This document shows, one piece after another, positions 1 through 4,992 of a DNA stretch of 64,000 nucleotides. The stretch spans positions 1,798,001 to 1,862,000 of the forward strand of contig CBDEGU010000012.1 in assembly GCA_965238045.1 (NCBI GenBank), given 5' to 3'. Both the position numbers and the translations under genes were made by a program. Under the pieces are notes generated by a model. The model searched no databases and was not told where the DNA came from. It saw only the letters and a program-made list of their open reading frames with translations. This DNA is from CBDEGU01 sp965238045 (GTDB taxonomy: Bacteria > Acidobacteriota > Terriglobia > Bryobacterales > UBA6623). Position 1 is the stretch's first letter. Each line of letters starts with the position of its first letter.

Positions 1-49
1 TCTACCAGTACTGAGACGGGCGCGATCTGTGGTAGGATGTAGAAACAAT

Positions 50-77
50 AGAGCCCGGTGCAAGAACACCGGGCTCT
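50..77 (-). terminator. Terminator-like perfect hairpin
   Basis: Arms AGAGCCCGGTG (50-60) and CACCGGGCTCT (67-77) pair perfectly over 11 bp around a 6-nt loop. Read on the minus strand the stem is followed by ATTGTTTC, a weak U-tract; on the plus strand it is followed by an A-run. It could therefore end a minus-strand transcript leaving this region. No gene end is visible to its left inside the window, so the assignment is tentative. Confidence 0.4.
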
Positions 78-166
78 GAAAAAACTTGGCCAGGGGGTCT
101 TGCCCTGGGGACTACGGCGAAGCTCACTCTTCTCCGTACTGTAGCACAGTGTCTGTGTCCCTGCAA

Positions 167-192
167 GCCCTCCTGGCTGGAAACAGGAGGGC
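167..192 (+). promoter_or_regulatory. Hairpin that buries a ribosome binding site
   Basis: GCCCTCCTG (167-175) and CAGGAGGGC (184-192) form a perfect 9-bp stem with an 8-nt loop. The AGGAGG ribosome binding site (185-190) of the small gene starting at 195 lies entirely in the 3' arm. The Shine-Dalgarno is strong but would be closed in the folded mRNA, which suggests translational control or coupling. The structure is read directly from the sequence; its regulatory role is inferred. Confidence 0.5.
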
Positions 193-194
193 GC

Positions 195-383
195 ATGCCC
201 CACGACAGAGACGTCACCCCAAAGCAGTTGAGCCAGTACTTCCGCGAAGATGTAGAGAACTTTCTTCTGCCCAAGGCGCAGGACGAGAACTTGAGAATCG
301 AAGACAGGATGGGGTGGGCTTATGTGGCCGAACTGATCAGCAAAACGGCCGACCAGCTTGAGAAGGTGGAGCATCAGGACTAG
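195..383 (+). CDS. Small hypothetical protein, 62 aa
   Basis: I do not recognise this family. It encodes 62 residues, mostly charged and probably helical (QYFREDVENF, AELISKTADQLEKVE), with no membrane segment or metal motif. The start is chosen because AGGAGG lies four bases upstream, inside a 9-bp hairpin. It faces the minus-strand cluster that ends at 440, with only about 56 bp between the two gene ends. The neighbours are other tiny genes and IS elements, so an accessory or phage-derived origin is likely. Confidence 0.55.
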   Translation: MPHDRDVTPKQLSQYFREDVENFLLPKAQDENLRIEDRMGWAYVAELISKTADQLEKVEHQD

Positions 384-439
384 AAAACACTGAGACCCCA
401 CGCGCTTGGGCGCTATCGAAAAGTGCGCGGCGGGGCTGG

Positions 440-715
440 CTAGTTTGGATTTGGGTCAAACAAGAATAGCTTGATGAAGAGTAGTGCGATCGTTGCGGCT
501 ACGCCCATGCCGCCGAGGACGCCTCCGAGAACCCAGGATCTTGTAGCGAGATGCTTCAACTCAGTATCAAATTTCGTATCCAAGCGGACTAGACTGTTCT
601 CAACCTCGCGTAATCGTTTCTCAATGCCGTTTCCCGAGTTGCCATTTGATGGCGTTGGAATCTCGATGATGTTGTCCGGCCGCGGATTGGATTTTTTGGG
701 TTGTCGGCTCGTCAT
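440..715 (-). CDS. Small tail-anchored membrane protein with coiled coil
   Basis: This encodes 91 aa from the ATG at 715. A polar N-terminus leads to a heptad-like stretch (EKRLREVENSLVRLDTKF, about residues 35-55) and one hydrophobic helix near the C-terminus (about 65-85), so it is predicted tail-anchored in the inner membrane. The layout resembles small phage or mobile-element XhlA-like proteins, but I see no specific motif. The start is set by a TAATG junction in which the upstream stop TAA (717-715) shares its last base with this ATG, implying translational coupling. An in-frame ATG at 748 would overlap the upstream gene by 34 bp and is less likely. It is the last gene of a three-gene minus-strand cassette. 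Confidence 0.6.
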   Translation of the reverse strand: MTSRQPKKSNPRPDNIIEIPTPSNGNSGNGIEKRLREVENSLVRLDTKFDTELKHLATRSWVLGGVLGGMGVAATIALLFIKLFLFDPNPN

Positions 716-984
716 TAGGCCTCGCCGCGCGATGTCATCCATTCCCAAAGGTTGGTACTTGCGTAACCATAGTACGCGCCAACGGAAAGAACAACTACCG
801 TTCCGATGTCTGCGCCATCCGTTTCTTCAAGTTTCTTGTAGACCTCCATGGCGGTGGATGGGTCGTTTCCCGCAACAAACCACTGTCCGTCCTCAAAGTC
901 AAAGTACTGGTCCGGGAACTCTTTCTTGATGGCCTCTTTCAGCACGGCGTTACCCGGATCGCTCAGAATGGAATATATTTTCAT
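715..984 (-). CDS. Small hypothetical protein, 89 aa
   Basis: The family is not recognised. The 89 residues include an acidic and aromatic segment (EFPDQYFDFEDGQWFVAG, about 23-40), then a helix (TAMEVYKKLEET), then a short Gly/Val-rich hydrophobic stretch (GTVVVLSVGAYYGYA, about 61-75). The start ATG (984-982) overlaps the preceding gene's stop in an ATGA junction and its own stop overlaps the next start, so all three genes are probably translated from one mRNA. The aromatic GQWFVAG segment looks like a small globular domain, but no function can be assigned. Confidence 0.6.
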   Translation of the reverse strand: MKIYSILSDPGNAVLKEAIKKEFPDQYFDFEDGQWFVAGNDPSTAMEVYKKLEETDGADIGTVVVLSVGAYYGYASTNLWEWMTSRGEA

Positions 985-1148
985 GGTGAGTAAGAGGGAC
1001 TTACAGTAGCACGAATGCTCCGTGCCATGTCGCTAGGACGATCGGGATGGTTCGCTGCGGGGAAGGCCGGCGGTCGCAGGAGCCGCAACAGACCGCGGGC
1101 TAGCTTCTCGGGCGTGGCGCCCGCTAGGTCTCGTTTCGGGTCAAGCAT
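981..1148 (-). CDS. Short protein with ATPEKLARGLL motif
   Basis: This encodes about 55 aa from the ATG at 1148; an ATG three codons further upstream (1157) is also possible. Its core ATPEKLARGLL is echoed by ATPADLVRALM in the truncated gene at 2377, so the patch holds two members of one small family. The function is unknown. The stop TGA (983-981) overlaps the ATG of the next gene (ATGA), making this the first gene of a tightly coupled three-gene unit. A hairpin with a partial U-tract lies just upstream at 1173-1193. Confidence 0.5.
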   Translation of the reverse strand: MLDPKRDLAGATPEKLARGLLRLLRPPAFPAANHPDRPSDMARSIRATVSPSYSP

Positions 1149-1172
1149 GGCTCGCATGGTACAACATAGAAA

Positions 1173-1193
1173 GGCGGTTCTGCAAGAGCCGCC
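1173..1193 (-). terminator. Hairpin terminator candidate after tRNA-like sequence
   Basis: On the minus strand GGCGGCTCT and AGAACCGCC pair over 9 bp (one G-U) around a 3-nt loop, followed by TTTCTATGTTGT. It directly follows the CCA end of the tRNA-like sequence (1276 to 1201, same strand), as expected for a tRNA terminator. It precedes the start of the 55-aa gene. Confidence 0.4.
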
Positions 1194-1200
1194 AAGATGT

Positions 1201-1276
1201 TGGTGGACCCGACCAGACTCGAACGGGCATCCCCGAGGTGCGAAGCCGCGGTGCTGCCGGTGAAGACTCGACGCGT
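1201..1276 (-). pseudogene. tRNA-like 3' remnant ending in CCA
   Basis: The minus strand ends GTTCGAGTCTGGTCGGGTCC then ACCA, a T-loop (TTCGAGT), a 3' acceptor strand and a CCA tail in correct spacing. Upstream a loop CTTCGCA sits between partly paired arms, which would give anticodon TCG (Arg). The T-stem and anticodon stem each have one mismatch, and no 5' acceptor strand pairs with CGGGTCC. It is therefore not a functional tRNA as read. It may be a decayed tRNA or a 3' tRNA fragment left at an attachment site. The CCA end and the hairpin after it are seen in sequence; the integration history is inferred. Confidence 0.35.
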
Positions 1277-1296
1277 CATGCCCAAACGGCCGTAGG

Positions 1297-1452
1297 GTGA
1301 TCACCCAATCCAACCGCCAGGGATCAGACAAGCGCTTCGACGTGACTCTCACCCTCAACGATCAAGGCGAGTGCCGCTACAGAATCGACGGCGACAGCGA
1401 ATCCCTGCGCTGGCAGGTCGCCAGGAACGCCCTTGAGGCCCTGTTCTTCTGA
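1297..1452 (+). CDS. Very small hypothetical protein, 51 aa
   Basis: An open frame from GTG 1297 to TGA 1452 gives 51 residues containing RFDVTLTLNDQGECRYRIDG and ending QVARNALEALFF. The alternating beta-strand pattern followed by an amphipathic helix looks like real coding sequence, but the family is unknown. The frame is open from 1264, so the GTG start is a guess with no clear ribosome site. It lies between the tRNA-like remnant and a promoter at 1469-1497, transcribed toward the IS elements. Confidence 0.4.
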   Translation: MITQSNRQGSDKRFDVTLTLNDQGECRYRIDGDSESLRWQVARNALEALFF

Positions 1453-1467
1453 GCCTTCACACGACCA

Positions 1468-1497
1468 CTTGACACCTGTCAAGGGCAGTGCTACGCT
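1468..1497 (+). promoter_or_regulatory. Sigma70-type promoter with palindromic operator on -35
   Basis: TTGACA (1469-1474) and TACGCT (1492-1497) are separated by exactly 17 bp. The -35 box is half of a 16-bp perfect palindrome, CTTGACACCTGTCAAG (1468-1483). A dimeric repressor bound here would block RNA polymerase. It would drive the plus-strand small genes from 1651 onward, leaving a leader of about 150 nt. Which protein binds it is unknown; no repressor gene is visible in the patch. Confidence 0.5.
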
Positions 1498-1650
1498 AGA
1501 TCATCCCACGAGGGGGCTGTGCGCGCTCTTGATGCTCTGGGGGCTTGGTGGGGAAGCTGATGCAAATCTCAGCGTCTCCTGTTGGTCTTGCTCAGGGGGC
1601 GTGAGAGAATGGAACGAACGGATTGGGAGGAAGCAAGCGAGGTACCTACG

Positions 1651-1857
1651 ATGGCCGTCATGCTCTCGAAGACCTACGCCGCCTTAAAGGCGGCGGGTGC
1701 GCCAGATGCGATCGCCCGTGAAGCGGCCGAAGAGATCGCAGGGTTCGAGAATCGTCTGTCTGCTATCGAATCCGATGTGAAATTGCTCAAGTGGATGGTC
1801 GGCACGAACATCGTGCTGACGTTCGGTGTCTTGCTTCGGCTCTTCACGGCGTCCTAG
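1651..1857 (+). CDS. Small coiled-coil membrane protein (DUF1640-like)
   Basis: This encodes 68 aa. An Ala-rich helix (AALKAAGAPDAIAREAAEEI, residues 9-28) leads to a coiled-coil segment (FENRLSAIESDVKLLKW) and one C-terminal membrane helix (about 48-66), recalling DUF1640/CCDC90-type small proteins common in bacterial mobile regions. The ATG at 1651 is preferred because GAGG lies eight bases upstream; the frame stays open to 1582 with other possible starts. It has the same coil-then-membrane-helix plan as the 91-aa protein at 440-715. The cellular role is unknown. Confidence 0.6.
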   Translation: MAVMLSKTYAALKAAGAPDAIAREAAEEIAGFENRLSAIESDVKLLKWMVGTNIVLTFGVLLRLFTAS

Positions 1858-1927
1858 TCAGCATCGTCGGGATTGTAGTCGCCGCCTTCCGTCTCTACTT
1901 GGGTGCTGACCGCCGGGAGAATCCCAC

Positions 1928-2230
1928 ATGTTGAACCAAAAGGCACTTGATTACATTTTCGACGTCAACACCAAAATCGACGCCAAACTCAGCCGACACT
2001 TCCGTGATATGGAGAGGGTCTACGCAGTCATCGCCCGCGCTGCAGCGAAGCGCCGCCAATGGGAGGAAGAGAAATCGGAGCAGGGACCGCATGTCTACTT
2101 GCCACGCTGTACGCCCTGGCGGACGACTTGGAACGGGATGGCGTCGATCGGCCCCGGCGACTCGATCACCGAGTCTACACAGCCAAGTAAGCAAAAGCCC
2201 CGCCCGCGCATCGGCTTCCGCATTGCCTGA
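1928..2230 (+). CDS. Hypothetical protein, doubtful C-terminal half
   Basis: The first 50 codons look coding (DYIFDVNTKIDAKLSRHFRD, then a helix with AAAKRRQWEEEK), and GGGAGA lies upstream of the ATG. From about 2060 the frame becomes Trp/Pro/Ser-rich and less natural, while a different frame (2059-2190) becomes protein-like. Either two genes overlap heavily or one gene carries a frameshift near 2060-2090. No family is recognised. It follows the 68-aa gene and probably shares the promoter at 1469-1497. Confidence 0.4.
   Translation: MLNQKALDYIFDVNTKIDAKLSRHFRDMERVYAVIARAAAKRRQWEEEKSEQGPHVYLPRCTPWRTTWNGMASIGPGDSITESTQPSKQKPRPRIGFRIA
2059..2190 (+). CDS. Short overlapping frame, 43 aa
   Basis: ATG 2059 to TAA 2190 encodes 43 residues ending LADDLERDGVDRPRRLDHRV followed by YTAK. 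That composition is more protein-like than the 1928 frame over the same bases. It may be a separate small gene, translationally coupled to the 1928 gene, or the true C-terminus of that gene after a frameshift. The GGAGG just inside it cannot serve its own start. The function is unknown. Confidence 0.35.
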   Translation: MGGREIGAGTACLLATLYALADDLERDGVDRPRRLDHRVYTAK

Positions 2231-2245
2231 AAGGTTGATGTCGCT

Positions 2246-2380
2246 ATGGCAGCAGGAATTTTGATTCTCGTCGGATTCGCAATCATGGGATGGTCAGTGC
2301 TCGGTCTAATCAACCCGCGTCGTTTCGCGGAAGGATCGCGGGCCAGAGCCTTTGGAGTCCCGAAACGAGACAGGCCATGA
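2246..2380 (+). CDS. Single-pass small membrane protein, 44 aa
   Basis: MAAGILILVGFAIMGWSVLG begins a 44-residue protein with one hydrophobic helix (residues 3-22) and a basic tail (RRFAEGSRARAFGVPKRDRP), giving an N-out/C-in orientation by the positive-inside rule. AAGG lies about 11 bases upstream. Its stop TGA (2378-2380) overlaps the next ATG (2377) as ATGA. The role is unknown; it belongs to the accessory small-gene cluster. Confidence 0.5.
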   Translation: MAAGILILVGFAIMGWSVLGLINPRRFAEGSRARAFGVPKRDRP

Positions 2381-2437
2381 GAAAACGACCGGACTATGGA
2401 GATGCCACGCCGGCAGACTTGGTACGCGCTCTTATGA
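2377..2437 (+). pseudogene. Small ATPxxLxRAL-motif gene cut by IS1595 element
   Basis: ATG 2377 reads MRKRPDYGDATPADLVRALM and then runs into the IS1595-type element, continuing as antisense of the transposase gene to 2604. The ATPADLVRAL core matches ATPEKLARGL of the 55-aa gene at 981-1148, so the native coding part probably ends near 2437. The start is coupled (ATGA) to the 44-aa gene. It is the downstream end of the small-gene cluster, truncated by insertion. Confidence 0.45.
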
Positions 2438-3412
2438 ACGTGCGCCGGAAGGCAGGCCGTTGTCGGCAATCAGGTCGCGGTAACTCAGCCGCTTCCCAAC
2501 CAGGTTCACAACGAGCCGCCGCATCTGCTTCACGGTGTCAGCCTGACGAAGATTGTGCTTCCCTGCAAACTCCCTCACATAGCGGTCCAGATGCTTCGGA
2601 CTGACTTTATGGAAGACTCCCTTATGAGCACGTTTCAGGGTGCTCCAGAAGCTCTCAATACCGTTGGTGTGAACCTGGCCGCGCACGTATTCTGAAACAC
2701 TGTGCTTGACGGTTGCGTGGTTGGAGAGGGATTGATACGCCGAGGCATCATCGGTGTAAATCTTGGCTCCAGGCTCAACATTCTCCATGATGAAGCGGCT
2801 TATGGTTTCCCTCGTTGTGTCGGGTACAACCTCGGCCCGGACACTGTTACTGGCCCTGTCCTTGATGCCGACCACGGCGGTCTTGCCGACCGGCCCGCGC
2901 CCGCCCAGTTCCTTGCGCTTGGACTTGGACATATTGCGCCGTTTCCCGCCCACGTAGGTCTCGTCTACCTCGACCGGCCCGGCCAGTGGGGTTCCGTTGT
3001 CGGATTTGGACCACGCTTGCCGGATGCGGTGCAGCATGAACCAAGCGGCCGGTTGGCTGACGCCGATATCCCGATGGAGCTTCATACTGCTGATGCTCTT
3101 GAGGCTGGTAAGTTCCAGGTAGATGGCAATGGCCCATTTGCGGAGGGCGATCTTGGTATGGGCAAGAGCCGTGCCGGTTCTCACGGAGAAGTAGGACCGG
3201 CAATCCGGGCACCAGTAAGGCATCGGCTTCCGGTTGGCAGTTTCCTTGGTGTTCAGGCTCCCGCAATGACCACAGCAACGGTCCCCGCTCCACAGTTGAT
3301 GTTCAAACCACTTGGCGGCAACCTCTTCCGCAGGGAACATTTCAAACAGTTGGATGAGGGTGACACCGTTCCTGAAGGCTTTTCCAGGAGCTTGTCGTGT
3401 TGTTTTTAGCAT
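2432..3412 (-). CDS. IS1595-family transposase
   Basis: This is a 326-aa DDE transposase of the IS1595/ISXO2 type. An N-terminal zinc ribbon (CGHCG and CPDC pairs, about residues 48-75) precedes the ISXO2-like core with VEVDETYVGGKRRN, IYTDDASAYQ and HTNGIESFWSTLKRAHKG, where the acidic residues and the N/H-E pattern mark the active site. The start MLKTTRQAPGKAFRNG is the usual family N-terminus; the open frame upstream to 3817 is only antisense of the neighbouring transposase. The protein looks complete. An IS903-like element has inserted at its start codon, moving its own promoter more than 1 kb away, so it is probably no longer expressed. Confidence 0.9.
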   Translation of the reverse strand: MLKTTRQAPGKAFRNGVTLIQLFEMFPAEEVAAKWFEHQLWSGDRCCGHCGSLNTKETANRKPMPYWCPDCRSYFSVRTGTALAHTKIALRKWAIAIYLELTSLKSISSMKLHRDIGVSQPAAWFMLHRIRQAWSKSDNGTPLAGPVEVDETYVGGKRRNMSKSKRKELGGRGPVGKTAVVGIKDRASNSVRAEVVPDTTRETISRFIMENVEPGAKIYTDDASAYQSLSNHATVKHSVSEYVRGQVHTNGIESFWSTLKRAHKGVFHKVSPKHLDRYVREFAGKHNLRQADTVKQMRRLVVNLVGKRLSYRDLIADNGLPSGARS

Positions 3413-3419
3413 GTAAACA
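3411..3419. repeat. Left 9-bp target duplication of IS903-like element
   Basis: ATGTAAACA at 3411-3419 matches 4534-4542 perfectly. Nine bases is the duplication length of the IS903 group. The copy overlaps the start codon of the IS1595 transposase (ATG, 3412-3410 on the minus strand). Confidence 0.85.
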
Positions 3420-4533
3420 GGCGTTGGTGCATGAATCGGTGTAAGCGAGCACGCTAGCGGCGGGGGTGGGGTCCAGTCCATCATAGAGATCGGGGGTAAC
3501 GTCATGGTCGCAGCGAAGTCGAGCCGAGTCAACCGCCAGTATAAGAAGAAGTACAGAATCCGGAACTGGAGGGAGTACGAGCGTGGCCTCAGGAGCCGCG
3601 GCGACGTCACGATCTGGCTGAGCGAGGATGCAATTGCCGCGTGGGTACCACCGAAGAACGGTCTTCGCGGAGGCCAGCGGCGGTACTCGAACCTCGCGGT
3701 CCGGACCGCGTTGACGCTGCGGGTCGTCTTCAGCCTGCCGCTCCGCCAGACCGAGGGGTTCCTGGACTCGCTGCTCCGCTTGATGGGCCTCAACCTCAAG
3801 ACCCCGGACCACACCACACTCTCGCGCCGGAACCAAATCGTTGCGGTGCCGCCCCTGACCCGATCCTATGACGGCCCGATCGACTTGATCGTCGATTCCA
3901 CAGGGCTGAAGATTCTGGGTTGCGGCGAATGGAACGCGCACAAGCACAAGGCATCAAAGAAACGCCGGGATTGGCGGAAGCTGCACATCGGGGTGGATGC
4001 CGAGGGGTTCATTGTGGCGGCCGAACTCACAGCGAGCAGCCGGGACGACGCCTCCACACTCCCTGCTCTTCTCGACACAATCGAGGTTCCCAGCCGGCGT
4101 TTCACCGCAGACGGAGCCTACGACCACAGGTCAGTCTACGATCAACTCAGCGCGGCCGGTACAGAGAACGTCGTGATTGTGATTCCCCCTCGTCGCTCCG
4201 CGGTGTCGGCGGGGCCAACGGACGGCCCATGGGCGCAGCGTGACACGGCTCTTGAGAGGATTCGCCAGGTCGGGCGACGAGAGTGGCAGAAGGAGTCGGG
4301 CTACCGACAGCAGGCGCGCGTTGAAAACAGCTTCTTCCGATACAAGTCCGTGCTCGGAGGCGGATTGAAGGCGAGGCACGGCAAGGCACAAAGGAGAGAA
4401 GTTGCGATCGGGTGTCACATCCTCAACCGGATGGCCGAGCTGGGTAGGCCGAAATCCTGCGCTGTGGTGTCCTGAACGAGAAGTTGGAAAAGCGCCCCCC
4501 ACTCGCGCCGCAGCTGAATCATGCAACAGCGCC
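3420..4533 (+). mobile_element. IS5-family (IS903-group) insertion sequence, 1114 bp
   Basis: Terminal inverted repeats GGCGTTGGTGCATGAATC (3420-3437) and, inverted at the right end, GGCGCTGTTGCATGATTC (4533-4516) match at 15 of 18 positions and resemble the 18-bp IS903 end. A 9-bp direct repeat ATGTAAACA flanks the element. One complete transposase gene (3504-4475) fills most of it. The perfect target copies point to fairly recent insertion. It sits inside an IS1595-family element, exactly between that element's promoter and transposase gene. Confidence 0.88.
3504..4475 (+). CDS. IS5-family transposase
   Basis: This 323-aa DDE transposase is full length for the IS903 group. The N-terminal part has the conserved YSNLAVRTALTLRVVFSLPL and LRLMGL..PDHTTLSRR region; the catalytic core has DSTGLKILG (first Asp, about residue 131), DGAYDHRSV (second Asp) and ARVENSFFRYKSVLGG (Glu in the YREK-like motif). 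There is no frameshift or internal stop, so it may be active. Upstream within the element there are about 80 bp for its promoter. It is transcribed opposite to the host IS1595 transposase. Confidence 0.92.
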   Translation: MVAAKSSRVNRQYKKKYRIRNWREYERGLRSRGDVTIWLSEDAIAAWVPPKNGLRGGQRRYSNLAVRTALTLRVVFSLPLRQTEGFLDSLLRLMGLNLKTPDHTTLSRRNQIVAVPPLTRSYDGPIDLIVDSTGLKILGCGEWNAHKHKASKKRRDWRKLHIGVDAEGFIVAAELTASSRDDASTLPALLDTIEVPSRRFTADGAYDHRSVYDQLSAAGTENVVIVIPPRRSAVSAGPTDGPWAQRDTALERIRQVGRREWQKESGYRQQARVENSFFRYKSVLGGGLKARHGKAQRREVAIGCHILNRMAELGRPKSCAVVS

Positions 4534-4542
4534 ATGTAAACA
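4534..4542. repeat. Right 9-bp target duplication of IS903-like element
   Basis: ATGTAAACA, identical to 3411-3419. The last base also forms the end of the -10 box (agtata on the plus strand) of the separated IS1595 promoter. Confidence 0.85.
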
Positions 4543-4570
4543 GTATAGCGAAGGAAGAGGGATTTGTCAA
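4542..4570 (-). promoter_or_regulatory. Orphaned IS1595 transposase promoter
   Basis: Read on the minus strand this is TTGACA (4570-4565), a 17-bp spacer, and TATACT (4547-4542), close to the sigma70 consensus. Before the IS903-like insertion the transposase ATG lay only six bases after TATACT, so the transcript would have started at or next to the start codon (leaderless). Today it fires into the right end of the IS903-like element. Confidence 0.7.
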
Positions 4571-4576
4571 GCGTTC

Positions 4577-4992
4577 CTTATGATTCCCTAATCTTTCTAG
4601 GGACATTCATTCATCCATCTTGTTCGAAATCTGTTCGATCTTTCAAATCTTGCTGCTGACTGAATCCAACCTTCGCTAGGAGCGGTTGCTTCAGCACAAA
4701 TTCAATTCACCGCCAGCACGCCCGGGAGACCCGTCTCGCGACTGGCGAACCAGAACGGCCGGTGCTTGGGAGCTATCGCCAAGCGGGAATAGGCCACTAG
4801 CATTCTAATATCATACTGAGAAGACCCTAGTCAACCCCCTCCGTATCATCACGATACCAGAAACCTGAACCCTTGCTCCAGCCTGAGCGAGAAGCACTGG
4901 GGAAAGTATAACAAACCACACGGGATATGTACAGGCCCATGGTGGCCGATTTTGAGGGAAATTTCGCGCACCAGGAATCAACCGCCGCCCTG
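4577..4992. other. Intergenic region, no gene seen
   Basis: About 415 bp between the right edge of the IS cluster and the end of the secreted-protein gene at 4993. It is more AT-rich than the neighbours. The minus strand contains TTGACT followed by TATGATATTAG at loose promoter spacing, but no gene follows it. I see no open frame, RNA fold or repeat that I would defend. Confidence 0.4.

Larger units (their letters stand above)
2438..4576 (-). mobile_element. IS1595-family insertion sequence, interrupted by IS5-family element
   Basis: The element carries an IS1595/ISXO2-type transposase (2432-3412) and a promoter just inside its right end (4542-4570). The boundaries are inferred: a 7-bp direct repeat, cttatga, occurs at 2431-2437 and 4577-4583 and is one base short of the 8-bp duplication usual for the family. 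The terminal inverted repeats are weak (GAACG shared), so both ends are uncertain. Removing the nested IS5-family element and one target copy leaves about 1.0 kb, a normal size. The transposase stop at 2432 would lie just outside the left boundary, so its last codons may come from flanking DNA. Confidence 0.55.

Noticed and set aside
1201..1550. tmRNA (ssrA) on the minus strand
   Set aside because: The CCA end and T-loop resemble tmRNA, but no 5' partner or tag-peptide frame lies about 350 bases upstream.
2432..3817. A 461-aa transposase frame
   Set aside because: The part beyond 3412 is antisense of the neighbouring IS5-family gene and lies across the insertion point.
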